From: Alphaproteobacteria bacterium
GTDB lineage: Bacteria; Pseudomonadota; Alphaproteobacteria; Rhizobiales; OSC116
Direction of reading: 5' to 3'
DNA length: 33,445 nt
NCBI GenBank assembly: GCA_002400495.2
Contig: NVQL02000007.1
Span: 1,901-35,345 of the forward strand
Part shown: positions 1-8,241 of the stretch, piece by piece
Position numbering within the stretch: the first letter of the stretch is position 1
Layout: every line of letters begins with the position of its first letter
Made by a program: the position numbers and the translations under genes
Notes under the pieces: model-generated
Told to the model about the DNA's origin: nothing
The model's database searches: none
The model's input: only the letters and a program-made list of their open reading frames with translations

Positions 1-602
1 TGAGCTTTTTTGTCGATAAAATTGCGGCTTCGCGTGATTGGCGATTGGCTGAGCATTATACGTCTGATTGGAAAGTTGATGCGACTTATGAAGGCAATCC
101 AATGTTCCGCCCAAAAGGCACGACTCCAGGGCATTCATTTGAATTAGGACGGCTATTGATTCAGGCTTGGGATTTGGGCGGACGTAAAGACGATGCAGCG
201 GTTGCAAAAGCCCGCGCATTGATTGAAACGGCGCTGAGGGATGCTTGGAGACCCAATGGTGGTTTTGCGTATACGCTTGATTTTGATGGAAATGTTAATG
301 TCAGTGATCGGTATTGGTGGCCTGTGACGGAAGCAATTGGTGCGGTGGCAACATTGCTCAAGCTTGGCGGAACAGAAGCTGATCAGGTTTGGTATGATAA
401 GTTGTGGGATTTTGCGTTTGAGTGTTTTGTTGATGGCGAACACGGTGGCTGGATACCTGAAATAGATGACGATAATTTGCCTTGCGAAAAGCAGTTTATT
501 GGTAAACCTGATATTTATCATGCGCTTCAAGCCGATTTATTTCCGTTGCATAAGGGTGTTTCTCGGCATTATGAGGGTATTAGAGGCGTCTTGAAATTAT
601 AG
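1..602 (+). CDS. AGE-family epimerase/isomerase, C-terminal part (5' end outside window)
   Basis: The reading frame is open from base 3 to the stop at 600-602, so about 200 C-terminal residues of a roughly 400-residue protein are visible. The segment GHSFELGRLL matches the conserved His-containing helix of N-acylglucosamine 2-epimerase (AGE) proteins. WWPVTEAIGA and GKPDIYHALQADLF fit the later conserved helices of the alpha6/alpha6 barrel. AGE members interconvert hexoses or N-acyl hexosamines (mannose/fructose, GlcNAc/ManNAc, sulfoquinovose/sulfofructose) in the cytoplasm, and the substrate cannot be read from this part. A TTG near base 45 could be mistaken for a start, but homology continues upstream of it to the window edge. 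The gene is co-directional with the LacI operon but lies 460 bp before it, so it more likely ends an upstream operon. Confidence 0.85.
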   Translation, partial: SFFVDKIAASRDWRLAEHYTSDWKVDATYEGNPMFRPKGTTPGHSFELGRLLIQAWDLGGRKDDAAVAKARALIETALRDAWRPNGGFAYTLDFDGNVNVSDRYWWPVTEAIGAVATLLKLGGTEADQVWYDKLWDFAFECFVDGEHGGWIPEIDDDNLPCEKQFIGKPDIYHALQADLFPLHKGVSRHYEGIRGVLKL

Positions 603-975
603 AAAAGCCTGTTGAAGGGCTTTATGCCGTTGCCAGAGTGTAATTCTATTGGCGAGAACATTGTGTTGTCGTCTTGTTTTTTCCGGGCTGTAGAAAAATC
701 GATACAGTCGACTATATCCTTTCCTGCGCTCTTATGCCTGCGTCGATTTTACACTAAGTATGTTGTTGTGAAAACTTGGTTCTCCATCGGTTTTCATTGT
801 ACGAGGGACTATCTGAATAATACACAAGCAGTATTTACTAAGTGATTGCCCTGTCATTTTTTTCATTTATACCGACACGTATTCATCAAGGCCACGTTGC
901 AGGTGCTGAGACATCGCATTTGTTGAAACCTGCTATAACCCAAAAAAATCACAATAGGTTTCTCCAAAAAACTAA
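603..975. other. gene-free stretch between the AGE gene and the LacI operon
   Basis: I see no convincing gene here. A 77-codon open frame at 612-845 has no recognisable family and no good ribosome binding site. A short inverted repeat, AAAGCC at 604-609 with GGCTTT at 618-623, sits directly after the AGE stop and could be a weak terminator, but it has no T-tract. A second 7-bp inverted repeat, GAAACCT at 925-931 with AGGTTTC at 956-962, lies just upstream of the lacI-type promoter and has no assigned role. Confidence 0.4.
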
Positions 976-1005
976 TTGACACAACCATAATTTATCTGCT
1001 AATAC
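976..1005 (+). promoter_or_regulatory. candidate sigma-70 promoter of the LacI operon
   Basis: A perfect TTGACA -35 hexamer at 976-981 is followed 18 bp later by TAATAC (1000-1005) as a possible -10. The -10 lies inside the first operator-like site, so a bound LacI-type repressor would block polymerase. The start codon at 1063 leaves a leader of about 50 nt, nearly all of it palindrome. Assignment is by position and consensus only. Confidence 0.5.
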
Positions 1006-1043
1006 GCATTAACAGATCTGCTAATGCGTATTAGCAGATAAAT
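990..1043. promoter_or_regulatory. tandem LacI-type operators forming a 54-bp near-perfect palindrome
   Basis: Two 24-bp sites, 994-1017 and 1016-1039, share the ends ATCTGCTAAT and TTA(A/G)CAGAT and overlap by two bases, so their centres are 22 bp apart, about two helical turns. Each is itself nearly palindromic. The whole block 990-1043 is symmetric about 1016/1017 with a single mismatch (A1012 against C1021). LacI/GalR proteins bind such symmetric sites of about 20 bp. The site lies directly upstream of the LacI-family gene at 1063, so autoregulation and control of the downstream transport operon is the obvious reading. Confidence 0.75.
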
Positions 1044-1062
1044 ACAACTCTGAGAAAAAGCC

Positions 1063-2091
1063 ATGTCTGGAACCAAACGACTAACACAAAAAGAAATTGC
1101 TCGGTTGGCTGGTGTAAGCCAATCTGCTGTTTCAATGGTGCTTAACGATTCTGCCGCAGCGGCTGGTCGAATCCCAGAAGAAACACGAGAGCGTATCCAT
1201 AAAGTCATTCGAGAAACGGGTTATGTGGTTGATCCTGTGGCGCGAAAAATGGCATCTGGTCAGAACCGTATTCTCGGGGTGTTTACTTATGAACCTGCAT
1301 TTCCGAGTGCTCAATCAGATTTCTTTGCGCCATTCTTTCTTGGCATCGAAGAAGCCGCTCAAGAACTTGGCTATGATCTTTTGTTGTTAACTGGCTCATC
1401 AGGTAGCCGAAAAAAGATTTTCAGCGAAAATGTCAGACTACGTTTGGCAGATGGTTGCCTTGTTCTCGGAATGCAATTTAATCGCGATGAATTGGCAAGA
1501 CTTGTTGGAGGTGACTATCCCTTCGCTGCCATTGGGCGACGCGATGATGCGGGTGGTCCTGTACCCTATTGTGGTGCTGATTATGTTTCGGCAACACATG
1601 ATCTTGTTCAGCGAGCTAAAGCCCTTGGTCACCGGCGGCTGGCTTATGTCGGGCCAGAAGGTGGAGCAGAATCCTTGGCGGATCGTTGGAAGGGCTTTCT
1701 CGGCGCAACTGATGAAAATGCAGAACTGGTTAGTCGCATGGATTCGCTGATCCCAAGCCCAGAGGAAATGCTTGATGGGATTGTCTCATCTGGCGCGACA
1801 GCGGTGTTTTTCACCGAGTTGTCTGACGCAGTAAAAGTGCAGGGACTTGCACTTGCTAGAGAATTTAACATCCCAGAAGATTTTTCAATTGTAGTACTGG
1901 GACGGCATGCACGTGCAGCTGATACTGGCACACGTTTTTCCACTTTTAGAATTCCCCGAGAAGAAATGGGGCGTGAGGCGGCGCGCATGTTGGTGCGTCG
2001 TATTGAGGGCAATGAAGCTGCACAGCAGATATTGCTCAATTGTGACCTGATAGAGGGTGAAACCCTAGGGGCAGTGAGTGAAGGATTATGA
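1063..2091 (+). CDS. LacI-family transcriptional regulator
   Basis: This is a 342-residue protein of standard LacI/GalR length. Residues about 8-30 form the helix-turn-helix (KEIARLAGVSQSAVSMVLN), followed by the hinge region with VIRETGYVVDPVARKMASG. The rest is the periplasmic-binding-protein-like effector domain, with family segments such as LGVFTYEPAF and DFSIVVLG. It should bind a sugar or sugar derivative taken up by the adjacent importer and release the operators at 990-1043. The ATG at 1063 follows a GAGAAAAAG sequence that can serve as ribosome binding site. Its stop overlaps the next gene's ATG in an ATGA, so regulator and oxidoreductase are translationally coupled. The natural inducer is unknown. 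Confidence 0.92.
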   Translation: MSGTKRLTQKEIARLAGVSQSAVSMVLNDSAAAAGRIPEETRERIHKVIRETGYVVDPVARKMASGQNRILGVFTYEPAFPSAQSDFFAPFFLGIEEAAQELGYDLLLLTGSSGSRKKIFSENVRLRLADGCLVLGMQFNRDELARLVGGDYPFAAIGRRDDAGGPVPYCGADYVSATHDLVQRAKALGHRRLAYVGPEGGAESLADRWKGFLGATDENAELVSRMDSLIPSPEEMLDGIVSSGATAVFFTELSDAVKVQGLALAREFNIPEDFSIVVLGRHARAADTGTRFSTFRIPREEMGREAARMLVRRIEGNEAAQQILLNCDLIEGETLGAVSEGL

Positions 2092-3707
2092 GTAAATTGA
2101 GAGAATTTAAAACAGATGTACTCGTCGTTGGTGGCGGTCTTGGTGGTGTGGCCGCAGCGTTAGCGGCGCTTAGGGCAGGGCGTACGGTTGTGATGACAGA
2201 AGAATATGATTGGATTGGCGGTCAGTTGACCAGTCAAGCTGTTCCGCCAGACGAGTCATCGTGGGTAGAGCAGTTCGGCATCACTCGCAGCTATCGACAA
2301 TTGCGCGAAGGTATTCGCTCATATTATCGCGATAATTATTTGCTCACGCCTGAAAGCCGCGCTTGTTCTGAGTTTAATCCAGGTGCTGGCTGGGTCAGTC
2401 GCTTATGTGCTGAGCCAAGGGTGGCTGTTGCTGTACTCGAAGCTATGATTGCGCCTTGGCGTGGTGGCGGTCAGTTGACCGTATTGCAACCCTATATTCC
2501 CATCAACGCTGATGTTGATGGTGATGTGGTAAAGGCCGTGACACTGAAGCAACGTAATACAGGTGAGTTGGTAACTGTTTCTGCAGAATATGTGATTGAT
2601 GCAACTGAGCTTGGGGACTTGCTCCCTATGACTGGCACGGAATATGTAACTGGATTTGAAAGCCAGAGCGATACCGGCGAGCCGAGTGCGCCAGCAGAAG
2701 CACAGCCGAATAATGAACAATCGTTTTCGGTGTGTTTTGCAGTGGATCATGTCGATGGTGACCATACAATTGATAAGCCAAAGAATTATGATTTTTGGAA
2801 AACCTACGGGCCAGATTATTGGGGTGGGCCGATGTTAAGTTGGAGCGCTCCTCATCCGCGTACCCTAGAAATTGCAACACGCTCATTCACCCCAAACCCA
2901 GACGATGATCCTCGGTTGGTGAAAGCCGATCAGCGATTGAATGCCGGAGATTCAAATCTCTGGACATTTCGTCGAATTGCAGCTCGGCGTAATTTCGTAA
3001 CGGGCACCTATGTTTCTGATATTTGCTTAGTGAACTGGCCGATGATTGATTATCTCGAAGGCTCTATCATTGATGTCAGCGAAGCGGAAAAGGAACGCCA
3101 CATAAAAGCTGCGTCAGAATTGTCTTATTCTATGTTTTATTGGATGCAAACAGAAGCGCCGCGCGTGGATGGAGGGGTCGGTTTCCCAGGCCTGCGACTT
3201 AGAGGTGATGTCACTGGTACGGATCACGGCTTGGCAATGGCTCCATACATCCGCGAAAGCAGACGCATCAAATCTGTTACACGGATTGTCGAACAGGATC
3301 TCAGTCATGAAGTTCGAGGAGAGGCGGGTGCTGTCAGTTATCGCGACAGCGTTGGCGTGGGCATGTACCGTATCGACCTTCATCCTTCGACTGGTGGCGA
3401 TAATTATATCGATGTGGCGTCTTGCCCGTTCGAAATTCCGCTTGGGTCATTGTTGCCCATACGCATGAAAAACCTTCTGCCTGCGTGTAAAAATATTGGC
3501 ACTACACATATCACAAATGGTTGTTACCGTCTTCATCCCATCGAGTGGAATATTGGCGAAGTGGCGGGCGCGCTTGCTGCGCATTGTCTAAATAACGGTC
3601 TTACGCCGCATGGCGTACAAGAAAACGATAACGAACTCTCCGAGTTCCAAACCAGTCTTCAAAACCAAGGGGTCGAGATCCATTGGCCAGAAGCAAAAGC
3701 ATACTAA
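2088..3707 (+). CDS. FAD-dependent oxidoreductase (PF12831-type), cytoplasmic
   Basis: The 539-residue protein opens with a Rossmann dinucleotide fold: G15-x-G17-x-x-G20 in VVGGGLGGVAAALAALRAG, with an acidic end of the second strand near residue 39. The middle (ATELGDLLPMTGTEY) and the C-terminal stretch (GCYRLHPIEWNIGEVAGALA) are typical of the PF12831 FAD-dependent oxidoreductases, which often sit in carbohydrate-utilisation loci but mostly lack defined substrates. There is no signal peptide, so it should act on imported substrate in the cytoplasm. The gene overlaps the regulator by 4 bp and precedes the binding-protein gene by 23 bp, so it is the only catabolic enzyme in this transport operon. 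Oxidation of the imported sugar or polyol is an inference from this context. Confidence 0.8.
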   Translation: MSKLREFKTDVLVVGGGLGGVAAALAALRAGRTVVMTEEYDWIGGQLTSQAVPPDESSWVEQFGITRSYRQLREGIRSYYRDNYLLTPESRACSEFNPGAGWVSRLCAEPRVAVAVLEAMIAPWRGGGQLTVLQPYIPINADVDGDVVKAVTLKQRNTGELVTVSAEYVIDATELGDLLPMTGTEYVTGFESQSDTGEPSAPAEAQPNNEQSFSVCFAVDHVDGDHTIDKPKNYDFWKTYGPDYWGGPMLSWSAPHPRTLEIATRSFTPNPDDDPRLVKADQRLNAGDSNLWTFRRIAARRNFVTGTYVSDICLVNWPMIDYLEGSIIDVSEAEKERHIKAASELSYSMFYWMQTEAPRVDGGVGFPGLRLRGDVTGTDHGLAMAPYIRESRRIKSVTRIVEQDLSHEVRGEAGAVSYRDSVGVGMYRIDLHPSTGGDNYIDVASCPFEIPLGSLLPIRMKNLLPACKNIGTTHITNGCYRLHPIEWNIGEVAGALAAHCLNNGLTPHGVQENDNELSEFQTSLQNQGVEIHWPEAKAY

Positions 3708-3730
3708 ATGTTCAAAAAAGGGAGAACAAA

Positions 3731-4993
3731 ATGAAGAATATTTCAAAAAAACTAATGGCCATGGGAGTGGCTTGTACGATGCTGAGTGGCGGGATAGTCA
3801 GTTCAGCAATGGCAGAAGAATTGCGCATGACGATCTGGAGTGCAAATGAAGGTCATCTTGCATTGTTCAACGGCATTGCTGACGGGTTTGTGGCCTCACA
3901 TCCTGACGTAACCGTCAAGTTTGATTCATTGCCATTTTCAAATTACACAACCACGGTAACCACTCAAATCGCGGGCGGCAACGCTCCTGATCTGGCATGG
4001 ATATTGGAAACAACAGCGGCAGATTTTGTTAATTCTGGTGCACTGTATCCGCTTAACGATGTGCTGAATGCAGCAGATGATTATGACCTTGATGATGTGT
4101 CTAAACCACCACTTGGACTCTGGTCAAGAGATGGCGTCATTTTAGCCATGCCGTTTTCTACGTCACCGTTCGCGATGTTTGTGAATAATGACTTGATCAA
4201 GGACGCTGGAGCCAAATCTCCCAGTGAATTAATTGCTACGGGTGACTGGAATTGGGAAAACGCCATCAAAACTGCGTCAGCAGTGGGTGCAACAGGTAAA
4301 GCAGGGTTGATTGTTCGCGACTTCAAATACCAGAATTGGAAGAATTTAGCGTCCATCTGGAGTGGCTGGGACGCCGCACCATGGAGTGCAGACGGTAAGG
4401 ATTGCACATTTGCCGAGCCTGAAATGGTCTCAGCGATGAATTTCATTCACGACGCTATTTTTGAGAAAAATGCAATCCCAGGACCAGGTGAAAGTGTTGA
4501 TTTCTTTGCGGGAGATGCTGCTTTAACAATCACTCAAATCAGTCGTGCTTCTTTGCTACCCAAGGAAAATGCTTTTGACTGGGATCTCGTGCCGTTACCC
4601 GCTGGCCCCGCTGGCGAATATTCTCTAATCGGTCAGGCAGCCATAGGTGTTTTTGCTTCTAGTAAAAATGCAGAATTAGCTGCAGAGTTCCTCGCTTATA
4701 TGACTAACCCTGAAAACTCAGCCAAGCTTGCACAGTTCTTTCCGTCAATTCGTGGTTCGTTGTTGAACGCGAAAACTTTGGGCGAGACGAACGCATTATT
4801 AAGCGAAGACCAATTGAATAAAGTTGTCATCGAAGGCATCGCTAAGGGCTCTGTAATCCCAGGACACACTGGGTTTGCGCAAATTGAACAAATTGTTCGT
4901 GCAGGTCTAGACGCCGTTTGGGTGCCAAATGCAGATATTGAAACAGCGTTGGCGAATGTATGTAGCCGCATTAAACCGTTACTTGCTCGCTAG
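3731..4993 (+). CDS. extracellular sugar-binding protein of ABC importer (family 1)
   Basis: The ATG at 3731 is chosen over an in-frame start 48 bp upstream because it follows AAAGGGAGAAC and begins a proper signal peptide: MKNISKK, a hydrophobic stretch, and a likely signal peptidase I site after AMA before EELRMTIW. The mature protein has family-1 (MalE/UgpB-like) features, including a beta-strand entry LRMTIWSANEGH, AGGNAPDLAWI, and FLAYMTNPENSAKLAQFFPS near the C-terminus. It is periplasmic and delivers its ligand to the two permeases encoded downstream. The ligand cannot be deduced. A strong hairpin immediately follows the stop codon and may stabilise this transcript segment so that binding protein exceeds permease. 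Confidence 0.92.
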   Translation: MKNISKKLMAMGVACTMLSGGIVSSAMAEELRMTIWSANEGHLALFNGIADGFVASHPDVTVKFDSLPFSNYTTTVTTQIAGGNAPDLAWILETTAADFVNSGALYPLNDVLNAADDYDLDDVSKPPLGLWSRDGVILAMPFSTSPFAMFVNNDLIKDAGAKSPSELIATGDWNWENAIKTASAVGATGKAGLIVRDFKYQNWKNLASIWSGWDAAPWSADGKDCTFAEPEMVSAMNFIHDAIFEKNAIPGPGESVDFFAGDAALTITQISRASLLPKENAFDWDLVPLPAGPAGEYSLIGQAAIGVFASSKNAELAAEFLAYMTNPENSAKLAQFFPSIRGSLLNAKTLGETNALLSEDQLNKVVIEGIAKGSVIPGHTGFAQIEQIVRAGLDAVWVPNADIETALANVCSRIKPLLAR

Positions 4994-5002
4994 CCACATA
5001 CA

Positions 5003-5043
5003 ATAGTGGGGTTCCGATCCGCTTCGGATCGGAACCCCACTAT
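5003..5043 (+). other. 19-bp perfect intercistronic hairpin after the binding-protein gene
   Basis: The left arm 5003-5021 and right arm 5025-5043 are exact reverse complements around a 3-nt loop, and the stem is GC-rich (GTGGGGTTCCGATCCG). No run of T follows, so it does not look like a classical intrinsic terminator. Its position between the binding-protein and permease genes matches the known role of such hairpins (malE-malF in Escherichia coli) in protecting upstream mRNA from 3' decay and lowering downstream expression. The role here is inferred. Confidence 0.8.
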
Positions 5044-5082
5044 CATTAATCAATGCTGAAATTTAAGGAGCCACTCTCTGTC

Positions 5083-6012
5083 ATGTCACAAGTAAGTCAC
5101 GTTGTCGCAAAGTCAGATCGCCCTCGACCTTTATGGACGATAAAGCGTCGCGATCAAATCGCTGGTATGTTATTCATCGCGCCGCAATTGACCGGGATTA
5201 TCGTTTTTGTCCTCATTCCGTTAGGGTTGGTGTTCTGGTATTCTCTTCATGAATGGAACGTTTTGGCGAATAGTTTTAAATTTGTCGGTTCGGCTAATTA
5301 TAAAACGTTGTTGGCGGATCCTGCGCTTCCAGAAGTCTTGACCGCCACGGGTATCTTCTCTGCGGGTTTGGTCGTATTTAATATGAGCCTTGCATTGTTG
5401 ATTGCAGTTCTTTTGAACCAAAAATTGTGGGGAATAGTTGTTTTTCGAACTCTCTTTTTCTCACCAGTGGTGGTTTCACTCGTGGCCTGGACAATTGTGT
5501 GGAGTTTCCTGTTGCAAAATAACGGGGGAATAAACGCGGTGCTGCAGACAATGGGCATTGAAGGGCCGAACTGGCTACGGAACCCTAGTACAGCGATGTT
5601 TTCAATTATTGTGATTCAAGTTTTTAAGAATGTTGGATTGAATATGATCTTGTTCTTGGCCGCTTTACAGGGCGTTCCCAAGGAATTGTACGAGGCAGCT
5701 CGTGTTGATGGCGCGTCAGCGTTTAAGCAGTTTCGCCGAATTACCTTGCCGCTTATCAGTCCAACAATTTTACTGACCTCTATAATTACAATTGTTGGCT
5801 CGTTGCAGGTGTTCGCTCAAATCGCGGTTTTGACCCAAGGCGGGCCGGGTATGTCGACCACGGTATTGGTCTATTATCTTTATCAGCAAGCTTTCCAATT
5901 TCATTTCTTCGGGTATGGGGCGACCCTCTCCATTATGCTCTTCATCATCGTTGCGGTATTGACATTCGCGCAATGGCAATTGCGCAAAAGGATCGTGTTT
6001 TATGAAAACTGA
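5083..6012 (+). CDS. ABC sugar importer permease (MalF-like)
   Basis: This is an inner-membrane permease of about 309 residues with six predicted membrane segments, starting with the hydrophobic stretch after RRDQIAGMLFIAPQL. The cytoplasmic EAA loop is clear: ELYEAARVDGASAFKQFRRI followed by TLPLISPTI. That loop docks on the ATPase encoded at 6863. I place the start at the ATG at 5083, which follows AAGGAG (5065-5070) with a 12-nt gap. The alternative in-frame ATG at 5053 would put that AAGGAG inside the coding sequence. The 3' end overlaps the next permease gene by 11 bp, which fits coupled synthesis of a permease heterodimer. Confidence 0.9.
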   Translation: MSQVSHVVAKSDRPRPLWTIKRRDQIAGMLFIAPQLTGIIVFVLIPLGLVFWYSLHEWNVLANSFKFVGSANYKTLLADPALPEVLTATGIFSAGLVVFNMSLALLIAVLLNQKLWGIVVFRTLFFSPVVVSLVAWTIVWSFLLQNNGGINAVLQTMGIEGPNWLRNPSTAMFSIIVIQVFKNVGLNMILFLAALQGVPKELYEAARVDGASAFKQFRRITLPLISPTILLTSIITIVGSLQVFAQIAVLTQGGPGMSTTVLVYYLYQQAFQFHFFGYGATLSIMLFIIVAVLTFAQWQLRKRIVFYEN

Positions 6013-6844
6013 TATGTCTATTCGCATGCGAACAATGCTCTACGGCTTAATGTGTGTTCTGCTGATTCCGTTTGTTTTTCCAACATGGTGGATGGTAACG
6101 TCATCCGTCAAACCGATTAGTGATATATTCGCTTTTCCACCAGATTTGCTGCCGCGTACTTACGATTGGAGCACCTATCAAAGAGTTTTTGAGTTGCAAC
6201 CTTTTGCTCAACAATATTGGAATTCTGGCTATATCGCGCTCTTAGTTACAGCAGGAACCATGATTGTGTCCTCATTAGCAGGCTATGCGTTTGCGCGCAT
6301 TCGCTTCCCAGGTGCAGATGCGATCTTCATGGTTGTGCTTTTGGGGCTGCTCATTCCTGCTGAGGTCACCATCGTGCCGCTATTCCAAATGTTCAACCAG
6401 TGGGGCATGATCAATACCCATTGGCCACTCATTCTGGTGCCTGTATTTGGTGCGCCGAGCGTCTTTTCAACTTTCATAATGCGGCAATTCTTCATTGCAT
6501 TACCGATCGAACTAGAGGAAGCCGCGCGGGTAGATGGCTTGGGTCGCTTCACTATTTTTCGTAAGATAGCATTGCCACTAGCAAAACCGGCATTATCCGC
6601 AGTTGCGATATTCACCTTTCTTCATAGCTGGAATCTCTTTTTGGAACCGATCGTGTTCATTTCCACACCCCAGATGTTCACTCTGCCGCAAGCGCTCACT
6701 CAGTTTACCGACGCCTATGGCGGAGCCATGTGGAACATACAGCTCGCTGCAGCCACCCTCACTGCATTACCAGTTCTCATTGTATTCATTGTTGCACAAA
6801 AACAGTTCGTTGAAGGGCTGGCACACACGGGCCTTAAAGGCTGA
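6002..6844 (+). CDS. ABC sugar importer permease (MalG-like)
   Basis: This 280-residue inner-membrane protein is the usual MalG length. After a first membrane helix (LYGLMCVLLIPFVFPTWWM) comes the typical MalG opening segment, SVKPISDIFAFPPDLLP. The later EAA loop reads ELEEAARVDGLGRFTIFRKI, followed by ALPLAKPALSAVAI. It pairs with the permease encoded just upstream, whose last codons overlap this start, and with the ATPase 18 bp downstream. The short C-terminus FVEGLAHTGLKG is the normal MalG-type ending. The substrate is unknown and would be set mainly by the binding protein. Confidence 0.92.
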   Translation: MKTDMSIRMRTMLYGLMCVLLIPFVFPTWWMVTSSVKPISDIFAFPPDLLPRTYDWSTYQRVFELQPFAQQYWNSGYIALLVTAGTMIVSSLAGYAFARIRFPGADAIFMVVLLGLLIPAEVTIVPLFQMFNQWGMINTHWPLILVPVFGAPSVFSTFIMRQFFIALPIELEEAARVDGLGRFTIFRKIALPLAKPALSAVAIFTFLHSWNLFLEPIVFISTPQMFTLPQALTQFTDAYGGAMWNIQLAAATLTALPVLIVFIVAQKQFVEGLAHTGLKG

Positions 6845-6862
6845 TCATATTTAGGAAATAAA

Positions 6863-7915
6863 ATGGCAAACGTTACCCTCTCTCAAATCAAAAAACAATA
6901 TGGCAACACACCTGTAATACACGGTGTCGATATAGAAGCCGCTGACGGTGAATTTGTCGTGTTGGTAGGCCCATCAGGCTGTGGTAAATCAACGCTTCTT
7001 CGAATGATAGCTGGTTTGGAAACAATTAGTTCCGGCACGCTGAAAATCGGCGATCGTATAGTGAACGACCTTGATCCGAAGGATCGTGATATTGCGATGG
7101 TGTTCCAGAATTATGCACTCTATCCGCACATGACTGTCGAGACCAATATGGGTTTTTCATTGGAACATCGCGGAGGCACCAAGACGGAAATCGCTGAACG
7201 GGTGAAATGGGCAGCAGAAATTCTTGACCTGTCGAATTTATTGAAGCGCTACCCTCGCCAACTGTCGGGCGGGCAACGCCAGCGCGTAGCAATGGGGCGA
7301 GCTATTGTTCGTGATCCGCAAGTGTTTTTGTTTGATGAGCCGCTTTCCAACTTGGACGCTAAATTGCGTGTTGCCATGCGGGCAGAAATTAAAAACCTAC
7401 ACAGAAAACTCAAAACCACAACAATCTATGTAACCCATGACCAAGTGGAAGCCATGACCATGGCCGACAAAATCGTGGTGATGAATGCAGGCGAGGTGTC
7501 ACAGGTTGGTGCGCCGCTTGATCTTTATGATCGACCTGCCAACAGGTTTGTTGCAGGGTTTATTGGCTCACCCTCAATGAATTTTATCGACGGGGTGGTA
7601 GAGAATGGCCGCTTTACTGCACCTGGGATTGATTTGGAAACCCCTTCTTTTACCGCTGGTGAGACTAGTCGTCAGTTGATATGCGGTATACGGCCAGAAC
7701 ATCTAGTGATTGGTGGTGAAGGTATTTCTGCCGAAGTGAGTTTAGTAGAGCCTATGGGGTCGGAAACTCAAGTTACTTTTTCATTACCTGAAGGCACGAT
7801 AGTTGGTGTGTTCCGCGATCGAATTGCAGCGAAGCCTGGAGACATTTTGACTTTGGGTGTTCAAACAGATGGGTGTCACTTTTTTGATCCACTCACTGAC
7901 CTTCGCGTTGAATAA
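6863..7915 (+). CDS. ABC sugar importer ATPase (MalK/UgpC-like)
   Basis: This 350-residue nucleotide-binding subunit has Walker A GPSGCGKST at residues 36-44, signature LSGGQRQRVAMGR from about residue 134, Walker B VFLFDEPLSNLDA around 154-166 and the switch His in YVTHDQVEAM near 192. The C-terminal third (from about 240) is the TOBE/OB-fold regulatory domain with ICGIRPEHL and VEPMGSETQVTF. It powers the permease pair encoded immediately upstream. The ATG at 6863 follows AGGAAATAAA. It closes the operon that starts with the LacI gene. A second, very similar ATPase of the same subfamily lies at 12789, so each importer has its own motor. Confidence 0.93.
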   Translation: MANVTLSQIKKQYGNTPVIHGVDIEAADGEFVVLVGPSGCGKSTLLRMIAGLETISSGTLKIGDRIVNDLDPKDRDIAMVFQNYALYPHMTVETNMGFSLEHRGGTKTEIAERVKWAAEILDLSNLLKRYPRQLSGGQRQRVAMGRAIVRDPQVFLFDEPLSNLDAKLRVAMRAEIKNLHRKLKTTTIYVTHDQVEAMTMADKIVVMNAGEVSQVGAPLDLYDRPANRFVAGFIGSPSMNFIDGVVENGRFTAPGIDLETPSFTAGETSRQLICGIRPEHLVIGGEGISAEVSLVEPMGSETQVTFSLPEGTIVGVFRDRIAAKPGDILTLGVQTDGCHFFDPLTDLRVE

Positions 7916-8241
7916 TATGTGAGCTGTCCGTAGTGGCAGGTGCTCCACTTATGTGCATAATCGGCGTTTAAAATTGACCATCTATTTATGTCGCAATTTG
8001 TACTTTTATCTGTGGCTCGCTGCTTGTCAGTTGAACTTATTTTTCAATTCTAGCGGGAAAGTTTTAATCGCCAATAACAGATCAATTTTAAATGCACATT
8101 GACAAATACGATAGTAACTGCAAATTTTAACTCGCTTTTTTTGTAGCCGTGTTTGAAAAGTTAATCGCTATATATTATCGCCTCCCACACCAATATTATG
8201 TCCAGTGTGTATTAGTCGTTGCCAGCCTTTGCAGCAATAAA
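7916..8241. other. gene-free stretch between the ABC operon and the HipA-like gene
   Basis: About 325 bp separate two convergent genes. A short inverted repeat, AGTGG at 7932-7936 with CCACT at 7945-7949, lies 16 bp after the ATPase stop and may act as a weak terminator. The rest is AT-rich, and I find no gene, repeat or clear promoter in it. Confidence 0.4.

Noticed and set aside
612..845. Plus-strand 77-codon frame after the AGE gene
   Set aside because: Its Cys- and Phe-rich, low-information sequence and lack of a proper ribosome binding site do not look like a gene.
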